64,000 nucleotides of DNA from Pseudoflavonifractor sp. 60 (GCF_009911645.1 NZ_QWKI01000041.1:1-64000); one strand, 5' to 3'. Positions 1-9,923 are shown, counted from the first letter of the stretch. The notes: a model not told the origin generated them from the sequence alone. Translations and numbers: made by a program.

Positions 1-252
1 AGGTAGAAGATGGTGCTTTCAGGGACAATCCCCCCACCCCCTTTGCCAAAGGGGGCAAGCGCCTTCGCCGCTTGTGCGCTCCTGCGGCATCACAAGGTGG
101 AACTGCCCCGGTTCGCTCTACAAATTTTCTCTACTTTACGAATTGAAGGGGAATTTCCATAATCCACATCTGCCCCACGACCCATGGAAATGGATTTCAT
201 CCTGGCGGGCCGGTTTCCTGCCTCTGCGCCCTCTCAAACGGCCTCTCCGCCG
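1..252. other. Intergenic region with a short hairpin, no gene
   Basis: No convincing gene is seen. A perfect 8-bp stem with a 3-nt loop lies at 37-55 (CCCCCTTT / AAAGGGGG). It is downstream of the minus-strand synthase gene but lacks a T tract on either side, so it is not a clear terminator. The remainder is GC-rich with a short AT-rich patch around 120-160. The small ORFs here have no ribosome binding site. Confidence 0.4.
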
Positions 253-3200
253 CTAGATGGTGACCTCCAGCCGGTGCTCCCCCTTCAGCTCCGCCAGGGG
301 GACTCCCTCCTGAATCCCTCTGCCGTCCAGCTTGGCGGAGTAGGCCCCGGTGCGCCTGACCGAGATGGCCAGCGCGCCGCCGGACAGCCTCCAGGCCGCC
401 TCATAGCCCGGCCAGTCAGGGGGCAGGTTGGGCTCCACGGTGAGCTTCCCGCCGCTCACCTTCAGCCCCAGCAGCTCCTGGACGGCCACCTGCCAGTACC
501 AGCCGGCGGCCCCGGTGTACCAGGACCAGCCCGCTCTCCCCATCCGCCCGGGGGCGTGGGAGACGTCGGCGGCAATAACGTAGGGCTCCGCCCGGTAGAT
601 CTCCGTGGGGTGGCCCTCGGGGAGCAGCGCCTTTAAAATGGCCCAGCCGTCCCCCGGACGATTGAGCCGGAAGCAGGCCATAGCCAGCCACACGGAGGCG
701 TGGGTGTACTGGCCGCCGTTCTCCCGCACTCCGGCGGGGTAGCTCTTGATATAGCCGGGGTCCTTCTCCCCCTCCCCGTCAAAGGCGGGGTCGAAGAGGC
801 GCACCACCTGGTTCTCCCGGTCAAACAGCCGCTCTAAGGCGGCGGAGACGGCAAGGCCCGCCTGTTTTCGGTCGGTCCCCGCGGGAAACAGGGCAAAGGA
901 CTGGGCGATGGAGTCGATTTGGCACTGGTCGCTCTCCTCGCTGCCCAGGGGGGTCCCGTCCTCATAGTAGCCCCGGCGATACCAGCCCCCGTCCCAGGCG
1001 CTCTGAGCCGCTTGGATCAGGCTGTCCGCCCGGCGAAGGAAGTCCTCTCCCCTGGCCTCCTCCCCCGCCTGGCGGCACAGAGCGGAGAAGTCCTGGAGCA
1101 CCGCCGCCAGAAACCAGGTGAGCCACACCGACTCGCCCCCAACCCGGTCCATGCCGTCGTTCCAGTCGCCGCTCCCCATCTTGGCCAGCCCGTGGGGGCC
1201 CGTCCCCCGCACCAGAGCACACTGGATGGCAGCCAGGGCGTGGCAGTAGAGGGTATCCCCCTTCCCGCTGGCCCCAGGGACCTCGTACCGGTCCTTCTCC
1301 CCCGGTTCCAGGGGCCTTCCCGCCAGATAGGGGACCTGCTCCTGCAAAATTTCCAGGTCCCCGGTGACTGCGCAGTACCGGCACAGGACCCAGGGCAGCC
1401 ACAGCAGGTCGTCGGAGATGCGGGTCCGTACTCCGGCCCCCTGGGGCGGGTGCCACCAGTGCTGCACGTCCCCCTCCTCGAACTGCCGGGAGGCGCACAG
1501 CAGCAGCTGTTCCCGGGTCCGCTCCGGCCAGGTGTACACCAGCGCCGCCGCGTCCTGGAGCTGATCCCGGAAGCCGAAGGCCCCGCCGTTCTGGTACTGG
1601 GAGGTCCGGGCCATCAGGCGGCAGGCGGTCACCTGGTAGAGGCACCAGCCCCCCAGATACCGGTCCAGCGCCCCCCACGGGGTCTTCACTGTCAAGGGGG
1701 ATACCTTGTCATGCCACCAGTCCAGTGTCTCTTCCTGCCTCTCCAAAAATTGTTCACGGAAGAACCGGGAGTCGGGCTTTCCCTGCTTCTCCTGGGTCAC
1801 CAGCACCGCGCTCTGGCCCCCGGTCAGGGCGGCGGAGACGGGCTCCCCCTCCCCCAGACGCCAGAACAGACGCCCGCTCTCCCCCGTGAGTGTGAAGCGG
1901 AGAATCCGGCGGTCCTCGTCCAGGGGCACAAAGCCCTCGGTGACCAGAGTCCCCCCGGGCAGCTCCTTCTCCCACCGGGCCAGGCCAGGGTGGTAGGAGA
2001 CGGTGCAGGGCAGCCCGTCCCCGGCGGCAAATACGGAATATTCCGCCCCATTAATACCAATTGTAATCTTCTCCAGGCCGCCCACCGCCAGAGGGTCGTT
2101 GGCCCAGGGGGTCAGCCTGCCCTCCCGGGAGTTGCCCCCGGACCACAGCAGGCCCGCCCCTGTCTCATCGGTGAGCCAGCCAAATTCCGGATTGCACAGC
2201 ACCTGAGACCAGCCCACCGGGGGCAGCGCCGCCCCGGTTTGAATGGTGACGGTATCCCCCTCCATGGTCCAGGGGGCGGGTTCGGAGGTGGCGAGGACAG
2301 GGGGCGGCGGCGCGATGATCTCTGGCGGTTCCTCGCCGCCCTCCACCGGCAGCGCCGCCTTGGCCCAGGCCAGCACCGCCGGAGCGGCGTCGGGGCCTGT
2401 CAGGTGGATGCCCCCCTTGGCCCCCAAGACAGACTCCGCCCCCAGCTTTTTCAGCTCCTCCAGCAGGGCGGAGCGCAGGGGCCGGCGGTAGTCGCCCCCC
2501 TCCTCCAGCAGCAAAACCAGGTCGAAGGGATAGCCCGCCCGGGTCAGAAGCTGATGCCACCGGCACCACAGGGCCCCCTGTTGGGTCTCCTCCTTCGACA
2601 GCCTGCCGGCGGCGATGGGCAGGTCGCCGGAGATGCCAAAGGGCCACAGGGCGCTCTGGGGCGGGCGGTCCTTCCTCTCCTCCACCGACGCCAGCCGGGC
2701 CAGCAGCTCAAAGGCGGCCAGGGCCTCCCCCTCGCTCAGGGCCAGCTTCTGCACCAGGGGCGCCAGAGAGGCTCCGTCCTTTCCCCGCAGGGTCCGCTGG
2801 GCCCCCGCCTGGGCCATCTGGGCGCTGTCCCCCACCGCCAACGCCAGGGCGAAGGTCCGCCGCTCCCCCGAGGCCAGGGAGAGGGGGATGCGCACCATCA
2901 GGCAGGGGTCGGGGCCAATGGCGGCAGAGAGGGGGCCGGCCTTGCGATGGGCCAGCGCCCGCAGTCCGCCCCGGCCCAGGGCGGCGGAGCGGTCCAGTGC
3001 GGCGGAGGTCTTCTCTCCGGTCCAGAGGGCAGCCAGATACAGCTCGTCCTCCTCCCCCCGGGGACGGCGGTGGAACAGGGCCATATTTCCGTCGGCGGAG
3101 CTCTCCAGAAACAGCCGGGAGAAGGCCGGGTGGGCGTCAAAATCCCGTTGGGGGCACAGAACGGGCTCCAGGTAGAAGAGCAGCTCCCCCTCCAGCCGCC

Positions 3201-6200
3201 TCCTGCCCCGCCAGTGGAGCTCGACCCGGCGCAGCTCCCCGTTCTCCCGCCGGGGCAGGGACAGGCTGGTCCGGGCGGTCAGCTCCTCCCGCTCCAGGGT
3301 CCAGCTCGCCCCCGCGGCGTGGAACTCCCAGCGGTAGCTCTCTCCGGTCTGGTACAGGGGGGCGGGGGTCAGCCCGATCAGCCCATCGGGACCGTGGAAA
3401 AAAGCGGACACCCCGGCGGGGGCGGCGTACTCCCCCGGTCTGGCCAGGGCCACCGCCCGCTCCCCCGCCCAGCTGGCGGAAAGGCCATTGTCGCAGAACA
3501 GCACACTGTAGCTGCCGTTGGACAGCAGAGCGCACCGGGGAAACTTCCGTCCAAACTCCCTCCCCTCCCGCTGAAGGGCGGGGCCGGAGGCAGGCCGGGG
3601 CCGGGCGGGGAAGTCCCGCTCCTCCTGGCGCATGATGGGGGCCCCCACCGGGACCCGCTCCTGGAGCAGTTCCCGAAAGGCGGACATATCGCAGTCCTTC
3701 ATAAACCGGCGCTGCATCACGTTATCTCGCAGAACGTTGTCAATGGCCACCAGGCTCATCCCCAGATGGTGGGACATATAGGAGCGCACCGGCTCGTAGT
3801 TCTCCCTCCCGGTGAGGCGGGAGGGGGTGTAGTCCACCGCCTCGTACAGGCCGTACCGCCCCTCCAGCCCCATGTCCCGCAGGCGGCGCAGGTTGCGCAG
3901 GGCGCTGCGGGGGGCCAGCAGCAGGGCCAGGAAGGAGGAGTAGGGGGACACCACCAGCTCAGTATCCAGCCCCCGCTTCAGCCCCAGGGCCTGGACCCCG
4001 TGGGCCTTGTACTGGTAGTTCATGCCCGGGTCGAAAGCGTAAAATCCGGACTCCGAAATGCCCCAGGGCGTTTTGGTCTTGTCCCCCCGGCGCTTCTGGG
4101 CGTAGACGCAGAAGGACAGGGTTTCATATAGGAAGGAGTTAGGCTCACAGGGCAGGAGCAGATTGGGCATAAAGTACTCAAACATGGTGCCGGTCCAGGA
4201 GGCCATGCCGCAGTAGTCGTTGTCCCCCAGCAGCATCCGCCCCAGCCGCCGCCAGTGCCGGGCGGGCACCTCCCCCCGGGCCACGGCAATAAAGCTGGTC
4301 TGCCGGGCCTCGCTGGCCATCAGGTCGTACCAGCCGTCGGTGAGCTTCTCCTGCTCCACCTCATAGCCGATGGAGAACAGCTTCCGCTCCCAATCGAAGA
4401 GGGGCGCGCAGTCCATGGCGTCGGACAGCTGTTCCGCCCGGCGGGCCAGCACGTCCTCCCCCCACTGGTACAGCCCCTCCCGCAGGGCGATGAGACAGCC
4501 CCGCAGGTTGCCGCTGTCCACAGTGGACACATATCGGGGATGGAGGGGCTTGGCCGTGGATGTGTCGTACCAGTTGTACAGGTGCCCCCCCCACTTGTCC
4601 AGTCCCTCCACCGTGTCCAGGATGTGGGCAATCAGCTCCACCGCCCGCCTGCGGGGCAGCAGGTCCAGGTCCGCCGCCGCCATCGCAGACAGCAGGGCCA
4701 TACCGATGTTGGTGGGGGAGGTGCGCCGGGCCAGGACAGGGCCGGGCTGTTCCTGCCAGTTGTCGGGGGGCAGGTAGTGGTCCTCGGGCCGGAGGAATTT
4801 GTCAAAATACCGCCAGATCAGGGCGGCCTGGTGGAGGAGGAAGGCCCGGTCGGCGGGGGGCAGGGCCTTCCCCTTTCTGGATGGACGGCTCACCGCCCAG
4901 GCCAGCACCGGCGAGAGCAGCCAGACGATCCCCACCGCCTTGCCAAAACGGAGCTGGGCAAAGAGCACCACAAGCACCCCCACCACCGCCGAAAATCCGG
5001 CCTTTTTGTAGTAAAATCCCACGCTCCCCTTCCCCTTCTCCGTCTGGGCGGCGGTGACCCAGGCCAGCAGGTTTTTGTGGGATACCCCCATCCTCCACAG
5101 GGCGGCGGAGATGGCAGTGAGGGAGATATAGGCCTGGTAGGGCAGGAAAATAAGCTGGATGGCGGTCTGCAAAATGGCCCCCGCCAGCCCGGCGATGACG
5201 GTGGAGTGGTACCGCCGCCGCTTGCCGGAGCGGCGCACCGCCAGTTCCGCCCCGGACAGCAGCAGATTGGAGGCCGCCGCCACCACCGCCACCGCCCCTG
5301 CCCAGGCGAAGACCTTGCCCGAGAAGCACATCCCCAGCACCAGGGTCACCAGCGTAAAAACGGGGGACAGGGACCGGCGCAGGTTGTCGAAAATCTTCCA
5401 CCGGGCCAGGGGCGTCAGGGGGTTCCTCTCCCGGCCCCCCTGCCCGTCCGGCACATACCGCCCCAGCCAGGGGAGGATCTGCCAGTCCCCCCGGATCCAG
5501 CGGTGGAGACGGGCGTAGTAGCTGTACACCTGCCAGGGACAGCCGTCGGTCAGCTCCACCTCCCCCAGCAGGCCCGCCCGCAGATAGCTGCCCTCCAGCA
5601 GGTCGTGGGAGAGGATGGTGTTGTCGGGAAAGCGCCCGTCCAGACAGCGGAAAAAGGCGTCCACCGAGAAGATCCCCTTGCCGGTGTAGGTGCCCTGGTC
5701 GAACAGGTCGTGGTACACGTCGCTGGCGGCACAGCCGTAGGGGTCCACACCCCCCAGGCCGCCGAAAATCTTGGCGAAGAAGGACTTGTTGGCCGCCTCC
5801 AGCTCCACCGCGACCCGAGGCTGAAACAGGGCGTGGCCGGCGGTGACGACCCGCCGCTCCGAATCGATCACCGGCTGGTTCAGGGGGTGGAGCATGGCTC
5901 CGGTGAGCTCCCGGGCGGCGCCCACGTTGAGGCTGGTGTCCGAGTCCAGGGTGATGACATACTTCACCTGCCGCAGCCACCCCTTCTCCCCCGACTTCAC
6001 CTCCAGGTGGGACGGCCTTCCCCGCAGCAGGCGGACCAGCTGGGTGAGGGCCCCACGCTTTCGCTCCCAGCCCATATAGCGCTCGTCCCGGTCACTGAAG
6101 GCGGGGGCCCGGAAGAACAGGTAAAAGCCGCCGCCGTATTTCTCGTTGAGGGCGTCCACCGCCCTTCGGGCGCGGTCCATCCAGACCTGCCTCTCTTTCC

Positions 6201-7398
6201 CCATGGGGGTCCCGCTGTCGGGCAGGTCGGCCAGAATGCCCAGCCGCAGCTCAGACCCTGCGTCCCGGTTGGCCAGGCGGTAGCGCTCCAGCAGGGCAGC
6301 CAGGCGCGGACCGCTGTCCTCCCCGGTGAGGAGGGAGACCACCACGCACAGGGTCCGCCCCTCCCGGGGAATGCCCCCCTCCAGCTCCATTTTGGGCACA
6401 GGGCGGGGCGGGACCAGCCGCACCAGCAGAAAGTCCAGCACATTTTTCACAATGTCGGACAGGGGCAGGATAAGCAGCAGGGCGGCCAGGGGAGTTCCGG
6501 CCAGGTACCACAGGGCCAGGGCGGCCAGCAGGGAGAGCCCTGTCACCGCTGCGCCGTAGCTGACCCCAGAGCGGGCTCTCTCCCTGTGCCCCAGGGGCTC
6601 CCGGTAGAGGTACCAGCCCACGTGGCGGCTGGGCCTCCCCTGCCGGGCCAGCTCCAGGGCCTTTTGGGCGGCCTCCCGCTCCCCCAGGCCTTGCTTCCGC
6701 GCCAGCCGGCACACCCTCTGCCGGTAACGGCGGCGGGTCCCCTCGTCCATGCGGGGATAGTGGCCTGAGGGGTCCTGGCTGAGAATGCCCTCCACGCCGC
6801 TGGCTCCCTCCAGCAGGGCGCTCCACTCGCCCCCCGACAGCCCCCGCAGGGCGGCAAAGACGGCCCCCATCTCCTCTGGAGACACCTGGTCAGACTTGAG
6901 GGCCTCCAAATCGGTACAAAGCCGGGCCAGCCGCTCCGCCAGCGCCCCGGCCAGGGAGGGGACGAAGAGGGACAGCTCCCGCTCGGTAAGGGGGCACACC
7001 GACTGGAAGCCCTCCAGGTACAGGGCCAGCCGCTCCTGCTCCAGCCCCGGCGCCGCCCACAGCGCGCACCGGGCGCACAGCTGGATCAGCGCCCCGTCCC
7101 CCCTGGTCCCCCGCAGAGGCCGGCCCCGCTTCAGCGCCTCCCGGGCCCGCTCTCCCTCCCGCACCGCCATATAGTGGTTGTCCAGCAGCCACTCCGCCGC
7201 CCCGGGCAGGGCAGTCTGGCCGACGCTCCAGGCATTCAGCTCCCGGTGGGCCCGGCGTACCCGCCTCAAATCCGCCTCCAGCTCCCGGGAGAGGGCGCGG
7301 CAGGAGATAGTCCCCTCCAGCCGGGCCTGCCGGGCGGCGTTGGCCGCGTACTTTTTCAAATGGGTGTCGTCCATAGGGACGTGGGGAGTATTGGACAT
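253..7398 (-). CDS. Cyclic beta-1,2-glucan synthase-like protein (GT84 + GH94)
   Basis: A 2381-aa membrane enzyme of the NdvB/Cgs type, expected to build a beta-1,2-linked glucan from UDP-glucose and trim or cyclise it. A first membrane cluster lies at about residues 280-330. The glycosyltransferase region follows, with the nucleotide-sugar DxD motif in TLDSDT near residue 483. Further membrane segments are near 675-712, 733-768 and 800-836. Glucan-phosphorylase-like domains fill the C-terminal half, with the GH94 signature GDWNDGMDR near residue 2080. The start is ATG 7398: a consensus AGGAGG lies just upstream, whereas the longer frame to 7509 has none. It is somewhat shorter than the roughly 2800-aa proteobacterial enzymes. 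The gene is isolated on its strand. The family is clear; cyclic versus linear product is not visible. Confidence 0.88.
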   Translation of the reverse strand: MSNTPHVPMDDTHLKKYAANAARQARLEGTISCRALSRELEADLRRVRRAHRELNAWSVGQTALPGAAEWLLDNHYMAVREGERAREALKRGRPLRGTRGDGALIQLCARCALWAAPGLEQERLALYLEGFQSVCPLTERELSLFVPSLAGALAERLARLCTDLEALKSDQVSPEEMGAVFAALRGLSGGEWSALLEGASGVEGILSQDPSGHYPRMDEGTRRRYRQRVCRLARKQGLGEREAAQKALELARQGRPSRHVGWYLYREPLGHRERARSGVSYGAAVTGLSLLAALALWYLAGTPLAALLLILPLSDIVKNVLDFLLVRLVPPRPVPKMELEGGIPREGRTLCVVVSLLTGEDSGPRLAALLERYRLANRDAGSELRLGILADLPDSGTPMGKERQVWMDRARRAVDALNEKYGGGFYLFFRAPAFSDRDERYMGWERKRGALTQLVRLLRGRPSHLEVKSGEKGWLRQVKYVITLDSDTSLNVGAARELTGAMLHPLNQPVIDSERRVVTAGHALFQPRVAVELEAANKSFFAKIFGGLGGVDPYGCAASDVYHDLFDQGTYTGKGIFSVDAFFRCLDGRFPDNTILSHDLLEGSYLRAGLLGEVELTDGCPWQVYSYYARLHRWIRGDWQILPWLGRYVPDGQGGRERNPLTPLARWKIFDNLRRSLSPVFTLVTLVLGMCFSGKVFAWAGAVAVVAAASNLLLSGAELAVRRSGKRRRYHSTVIAGLAGAILQTAIQLIFLPYQAYISLTAISAALWRMGVSHKNLLAWVTAAQTEKGKGSVGFYYKKAGFSAVVGVLVVLFAQLRFGKAVGIVWLLSPVLAWAVSRPSRKGKALPPADRAFLLHQAALIWRYFDKFLRPEDHYLPPDNWQEQPGPVLARRTSPTNIGMALLSAMAAADLDLLPRRRAVELIAHILDTVEGLDKWGGHLYNWYDTSTAKPLHPRYVSTVDSGNLRGCLIALREGLYQWGEDVLARRAEQLSDAMDCAPLFDWERKLFSIGYEVEQEKLTDGWYDLMASEARQTSFIAVARGEVPARHWRRLGRMLLGDNDYCGMASWTGTMFEYFMPNLLLPCEPNSFLYETLSFCVYAQKRRGDKTKTPWGISESGFYAFDPGMNYQYKAHGVQALGLKRGLDTELVVSPYSSFLALLLAPRSALRNLRRLRDMGLEGRYGLYEAVDYTPSRLTGRENYEPVRSYMSHHLGMSLVAIDNVLRDNVMQRRFMKDCDMSAFRELLQERVPVGAPIMRQEERDFPARPRPASGPALQREGREFGRKFPRCALLSNGSYSVLFCDNGLSASWAGERAVALARPGEYAAPAGVSAFFHGPDGLIGLTPAPLYQTGESYRWEFHAAGASWTLEREELTARTSLSLPRRENGELRRVELHWRGRRRLEGELLFYLEPVLCPQRDFDAHPAFSRLFLESSADGNMALFHRRPRGEEDELYLAALWTGEKTSAALDRSAALGRGGLRALAHRKAGPLSAAIGPDPCLMVRIPLSLASGERRTFALALAVGDSAQMAQAGAQRTLRGKDGASLAPLVQKLALSEGEALAAFELLARLASVEERKDRPPQSALWPFGISGDLPIAAGRLSKEETQQGALWCRWHQLLTRAGYPFDLVLLLEEGGDYRRPLRSALLEELKKLGAESVLGAKGGIHLTGPDAAPAVLAWAKAALPVEGGEEPPEIIAPPPPVLATSEPAPWTMEGDTVTIQTGAALPPVGWSQVLCNPEFGWLTDETGAGLLWSGGNSREGRLTPWANDPLAVGGLEKITIGINGAEYSVFAAGDGLPCTVSYHPGLARWEKELPGGTLVTEGFVPLDEDRRILRFTLTGESGRLFWRLGEGEPVSAALTGGQSAVLVTQEKQGKPDSRFFREQFLERQEETLDWWHDKVSPLTVKTPWGALDRYLGGWCLYQVTACRLMARTSQYQNGGAFGFRDQLQDAAALVYTWPERTREQLLLCASRQFEEGDVQHWWHPPQGAGVRTRISDDLLWLPWVLCRYCAVTGDLEILQEQVPYLAGRPLEPGEKDRYEVPGASGKGDTLYCHALAAIQCALVRGTGPHGLAKMGSGDWNDGMDRVGGESVWLTWFLAAVLQDFSALCRQAGEEARGEDFLRRADSLIQAAQSAWDGGWYRRGYYEDGTPLGSEESDQCQIDSIAQSFALFPAGTDRKQAGLAVSAALERLFDRENQVVRLFDPAFDGEGEKDPGYIKSYPAGVRENGGQYTHASVWLAMACFRLNRPGDGWAILKALLPEGHPTEIYRAEPYVIAADVSHAPGRMGRAGWSWYTGAAGWYWQVAVQELLGLKVSGGKLTVEPNLPPDWPGYEAAWRLSGGALAISVRRTGAYSAKLDGRGIQEGVPLAELKGEHRLEVTI

Positions 7399-7502
7399 AG
7401 GTAAAACCTCCTCGTATCTCATATCTCCTATCTCCCATAAGGGTTTCCCCCGCTCTGGCGGAATATACCAAAAGAAAGTAGAACTCTGACAAGGATTTCG
7501 GC

Positions 7503-7531
7503 TTGACAAACAGGAAAAAATGTGGTATGCT
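7503..7531 (+). promoter_or_regulatory. Sigma-A promoter of the ylxM-ffh operon
   Basis: A perfect -35 box TTGACA at 7503-7508 is followed after 17 nt by TATGCT at 7526-7531. Transcription would start near 7538, about 60 nt before the GTG start of ylxM. The site lies between divergent genes. Confidence 0.75.
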
Positions 7532-7535
7532 CCCC

Positions 7536-7561
7536 AATGTAAAGTTTATACGCTTTACATT
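7536..7561 (+). promoter_or_regulatory. Inverted repeat at the ylxM transcription start
   Basis: AATGTAAAG and CTTTACATT form perfect 9-bp arms around an 8-nt spacer. The repeat begins at the predicted transcription start, so it could be an operator or a 5' leader hairpin. No known regulator motif was recognised. Confidence 0.5.
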
Positions 7562-7596
7562 TTTGAGGAAACAGCCCGGCAAAGGAGGTCTGCCCC

Positions 7597-7962
7597 GTGA
7601 AAAATCAAGCCTACCGCATGGCAATGCTCTTTGATTTTTACGGCGATATCCTCACCGACCGGCAGAAGGAATTTTACGACCTGTACTACAACGAGGACCT
7701 GTCTCTGGGGGAGATCGCCGAGAACTACGGCATCACCCGCCAGGGGGTCCGGGACGTGATCGTTCGGGCGGAGGCCGTCCTCACCGAACTGGAGGACAAG
7801 ACCGGTTTGATCAAACGCTTCCACACCATGCGGGGCCAGCTGGAGCAGGTTGTCCAGGACGCGGAGCGGATGGTGCAGCTGGCCTCCCGTCTGGACAGCG
7901 CCGAGCTGGAGCTCCTGGCCCTCCGGGTGCGGGACACCGCCGGCCAACTGCTGAAGGAGTAA
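7597..7962 (+). CDS. ylxM: YlxM-family SRP-associated DNA-binding protein
   Basis: A 121-aa protein of the YlxM/p13 family, encoded next to the signal recognition particle GTPase in Firmicutes and thought to assist SRP function or regulation. The N-terminal half carries a sigma-70 region 4-like helix-turn-helix (DLSLGEIAENYGITRQGVRD, about residues 35-54), followed by an amphipathic helical tail. The start is GTG 7597, preceded by AAAGGAGGT at good spacing. It is the first gene of the operon driven by the promoter at 7503 and ends 4 nt before ffh, so the two are probably translationally coupled. Length and context are typical, so the assignment is secure. Confidence 0.9.
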   Translation: MKNQAYRMAMLFDFYGDILTDRQKEFYDLYYNEDLSLGEIAENYGITRQGVRDVIVRAEAVLTELEDKTGLIKRFHTMRGQLEQVVQDAERMVQLASRLDSAELELLALRVRDTAGQLLKE

Positions 7963-7966
7963 GCCC

Positions 7967-9334
7967 ATGGCATTTGAAGGACTTTCTGAAAAGCTGTCCG
8001 CCGCCTTTAAAAAGCTGCGGGGCAAGGGACGGCTGTCCGAGGCCGATGTGAAGGAGGCTATGCGGGAAATTCGCCTGGCCCTGCTGGAGGCCGACGTCAG
8101 CTTTAAGGTGGTCAAGCAGTTCGTGGCCCAGGTCACGGAGAAGGCGGTGGGAGCCGACGTGCTGGAGGCCCTGTCCCCCGCCCAGCAGATCATTAAAATT
8201 GTCAACCAGGAGCTGACCCAGCTGATGGGCGGGTCCGCCGCCAAGCTGGAGATCTCCTCCAAGCCGCCCACGGTGATTATGCTGGTGGGCCTTCAGGGTG
8301 CGGGCAAGACCACCAACGGCGCCAAGCTGGCCGGCCTGATGAAGAAGCAGAGCGGCAAGCGCCCCCTGCTGGCCGCCTGCGATATCTACCGCCCCGCCGC
8401 CATCCAGCAGCTGGAGGTGGTGGGCAGGCAGCTGGATATCCCCGTTTTCCAGATGGGCCAGACCAATCCGGTGGACATCGCCCGGGCCGCCGTGGAGCAC
8501 GCCAAAAAGCACGGCAACGACATGGTCTTCCTGGACACCGCCGGACGGCTCCACGTGGACGAGGAGCTGATGGACGAGCTGCGGGCCATCAAGGCCGCCG
8601 TGGAACCCACCGAGATCCTGCTGGTGGTGGACGCCATGATCGGCCAGGACGCGGTGAACGCCGCCAAGGCCTTTGACGATGCCCTGGACATTGACGGTGT
8701 TATGCTCACCAAACTGGACGGCGACGCCCGGGGCGGAGCGGCCCTGTCCATCAAGGCGGTCACCGGCAAGCCCATCAAATTCGTGGGCGTGGGGGAAAAG
8801 CTGGACCAGATCGAGGTCTTCCACCCAGACCGAATGGCCAACCGCATTCTGGGCATGGGGGATATGCTCTCTCTCATTGAGAAGGCAGAGCAGAACTTCG
8901 ACCAGCAGAAGGCCCTGGAGCTCCAGGAGAAGCTGCGCAAGAACAAGTTTACCCTCACCGACTTCTACGACCAGATGAAGCAGCTGAAGAACATGGGCTC
9001 TCTGGCCGACATTGCCGGAATGCTTCCGGGCGTGAAGGCCAGCGACCTGGAGGGGGCCGGCATGGACGAGAAGCTGATGCAGCGCATGGAGGCCATTATT
9101 CTGTCCATGACCCCCGCCGAGCGGGAGGACCCCAAGCTGCTCAACTCCAGCCGGAAAAAGCGCATTGCCGCCGGCTCCGGGACCCAGGTGGTGGATGTGA
9201 ACCGGCTGCTCAAGCAGTTTGAAATGCTCCAGGCCATGACCAAGCAGTTTACCGGCGGCAAGATGCCCAAGAATCTGCGCAGGATGATGGGCAAAAAGGG
9301 CCGGGGCCCGAGAATGGGCGGACTGCCCTTTTGA
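7967..9334 (+). CDS. ffh: Signal recognition particle protein Ffh
   Basis: A 455-aa SRP54 GTPase that binds signal sequences of nascent membrane and secreted proteins together with 4.5S/SRP RNA and delivers ribosomes to FtsY. The N-terminal helical bundle spans about residues 1-95. The G domain follows, with P-loop GLQGAGKTT near 108, DTAGR near 190 and TKLDGDARGG near 246. The methionine-rich M domain starts near 300 and ends with the basic RRMMGKKGRG stretch that contacts SRP RNA. Length and motifs match intact family members. It follows ylxM by 4 nt and precedes a small membrane-protein gene. Confidence 0.97.
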   Translation: MAFEGLSEKLSAAFKKLRGKGRLSEADVKEAMREIRLALLEADVSFKVVKQFVAQVTEKAVGADVLEALSPAQQIIKIVNQELTQLMGGSAAKLEISSKPPTVIMLVGLQGAGKTTNGAKLAGLMKKQSGKRPLLAACDIYRPAAIQQLEVVGRQLDIPVFQMGQTNPVDIARAAVEHAKKHGNDMVFLDTAGRLHVDEELMDELRAIKAAVEPTEILLVVDAMIGQDAVNAAKAFDDALDIDGVMLTKLDGDARGGAALSIKAVTGKPIKFVGVGEKLDQIEVFHPDRMANRILGMGDMLSLIEKAEQNFDQQKALELQEKLRKNKFTLTDFYDQMKQLKNMGSLADIAGMLPGVKASDLEGAGMDEKLMQRMEAIILSMTPAEREDPKLLNSSRKKRIAAGSGTQVVDVNRLLKQFEMLQAMTKQFTGGKMPKNLRRMMGKKGRGPRMGGLPF

Positions 9335-9366
9335 CCCACAATGTTCCTGCACGGAAAGGAGTTACA

Positions 9367-9618
9367 ATGAAGCATTATTCCTTCCAACAGCAGACTTTGG
9401 TCAGCTTCTGTCTCCTTATGGCCGCAGCCGTCGTTGCCGCCATAACTCATTTGGGGCTGATAGGCCGTATCGCCTTTTTTGCTGTGGGCACGGCCTACGT
9501 GATTCGGGCCGTCCCGCCGGTAATCTGGTCCATCCAGTTGGGAGAGGCAAAGGCCAAACTGGTCACCAGAATATTGGGGCTGTCCTTCATTCTGTACAGC
9601 ATATTTGCCCATTTTTAA
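9367..9618 (+). CDS. Small membrane protein of unknown function
   Basis: An 83-aa predicted membrane protein. The start is ATG 9367, preceded by GGAAAGGAG; the longer frame from 9331 would begin before the ffh stop and has no ribosome binding site. Hydrophobic segments lie at about residues 10-30, 33-50 and 66-80, separated by a short charged loop (GEAKAK). I do not recognise the family. It sits between ffh and rpsP, a slot usually empty in Firmicutes, and is likely co-transcribed with them. A 14-bp perfect palindrome at 9625-9638 follows its stop codon. Confidence 0.65.
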   Translation: MKHYSFQQQTLVSFCLLMAAAVVAAITHLGLIGRIAFFAVGTAYVIRAVPPVIWSIQLGEAKAKLVTRILGLSFILYSIFAHF

Positions 9619-9683
9619 CCGTTGGCAGAGCGCTCTGCGCGCTTTCCATATAAATAAACAAATTCATTTGGAGGTGAAGATAC

Positions 9684-9923
9684 ATGGTTAAAATCAGACT
9701 GCGCCGCATGGGCGCGAAGAAGGCCCCCTTCTACCGCATTGTGGTGGCTGACTCCCGCTATCCCCGTGACGGTCGTTTCATTGAGGAGATCGGCTTCTAC
9801 AATCCCACTACCAATCCCGCCGAGCTGAAGGTGGATGTGGACCGGGCCCAGGCTTGGATCAAGACCGGCGCTCAGCCCACCGAGACCGTCCGCGACCTGC
9901 TGAAAAAAGCCGGCGCCCTGTAA
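9684..9923 (+). CDS. rpsP: 30S ribosomal protein S16
   Basis: A 79-aa S16 protein of the 30S subunit body, needed for early subunit assembly. The N-terminal [25 protein letters not shown] is the diagnostic S16 motif, and [12 protein letters not shown] follows. A strong TTGGAGGTGA ribosome binding site precedes ATG 9684. Its place after ffh and before khpA is the usual Firmicutes order. The protein is full length. Confidence 0.97.
   Translation: MVKIRLRRMGAKKAPFYRIVVADSRYPRDGRFIEEIGFYNPTTNPAELKVDVDRAQAWIKTGAQPTETVRDLLKKAGAL

Noticed and set aside
74-256. Small ORF at the left edge of the window
   Set aside because: No ribosome binding site, no recognisable domain, and it runs into the end of the minus-strand synthase gene.
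919-4131. Very long plus-strand ORFs (919-4131 and 4255-6768) opposite the glucan synthase gene
   Set aside because: They are Pro/Gly/Gln/His-rich shadows of a GC-rich gene, lack ribosome binding sites and recognisable domains.
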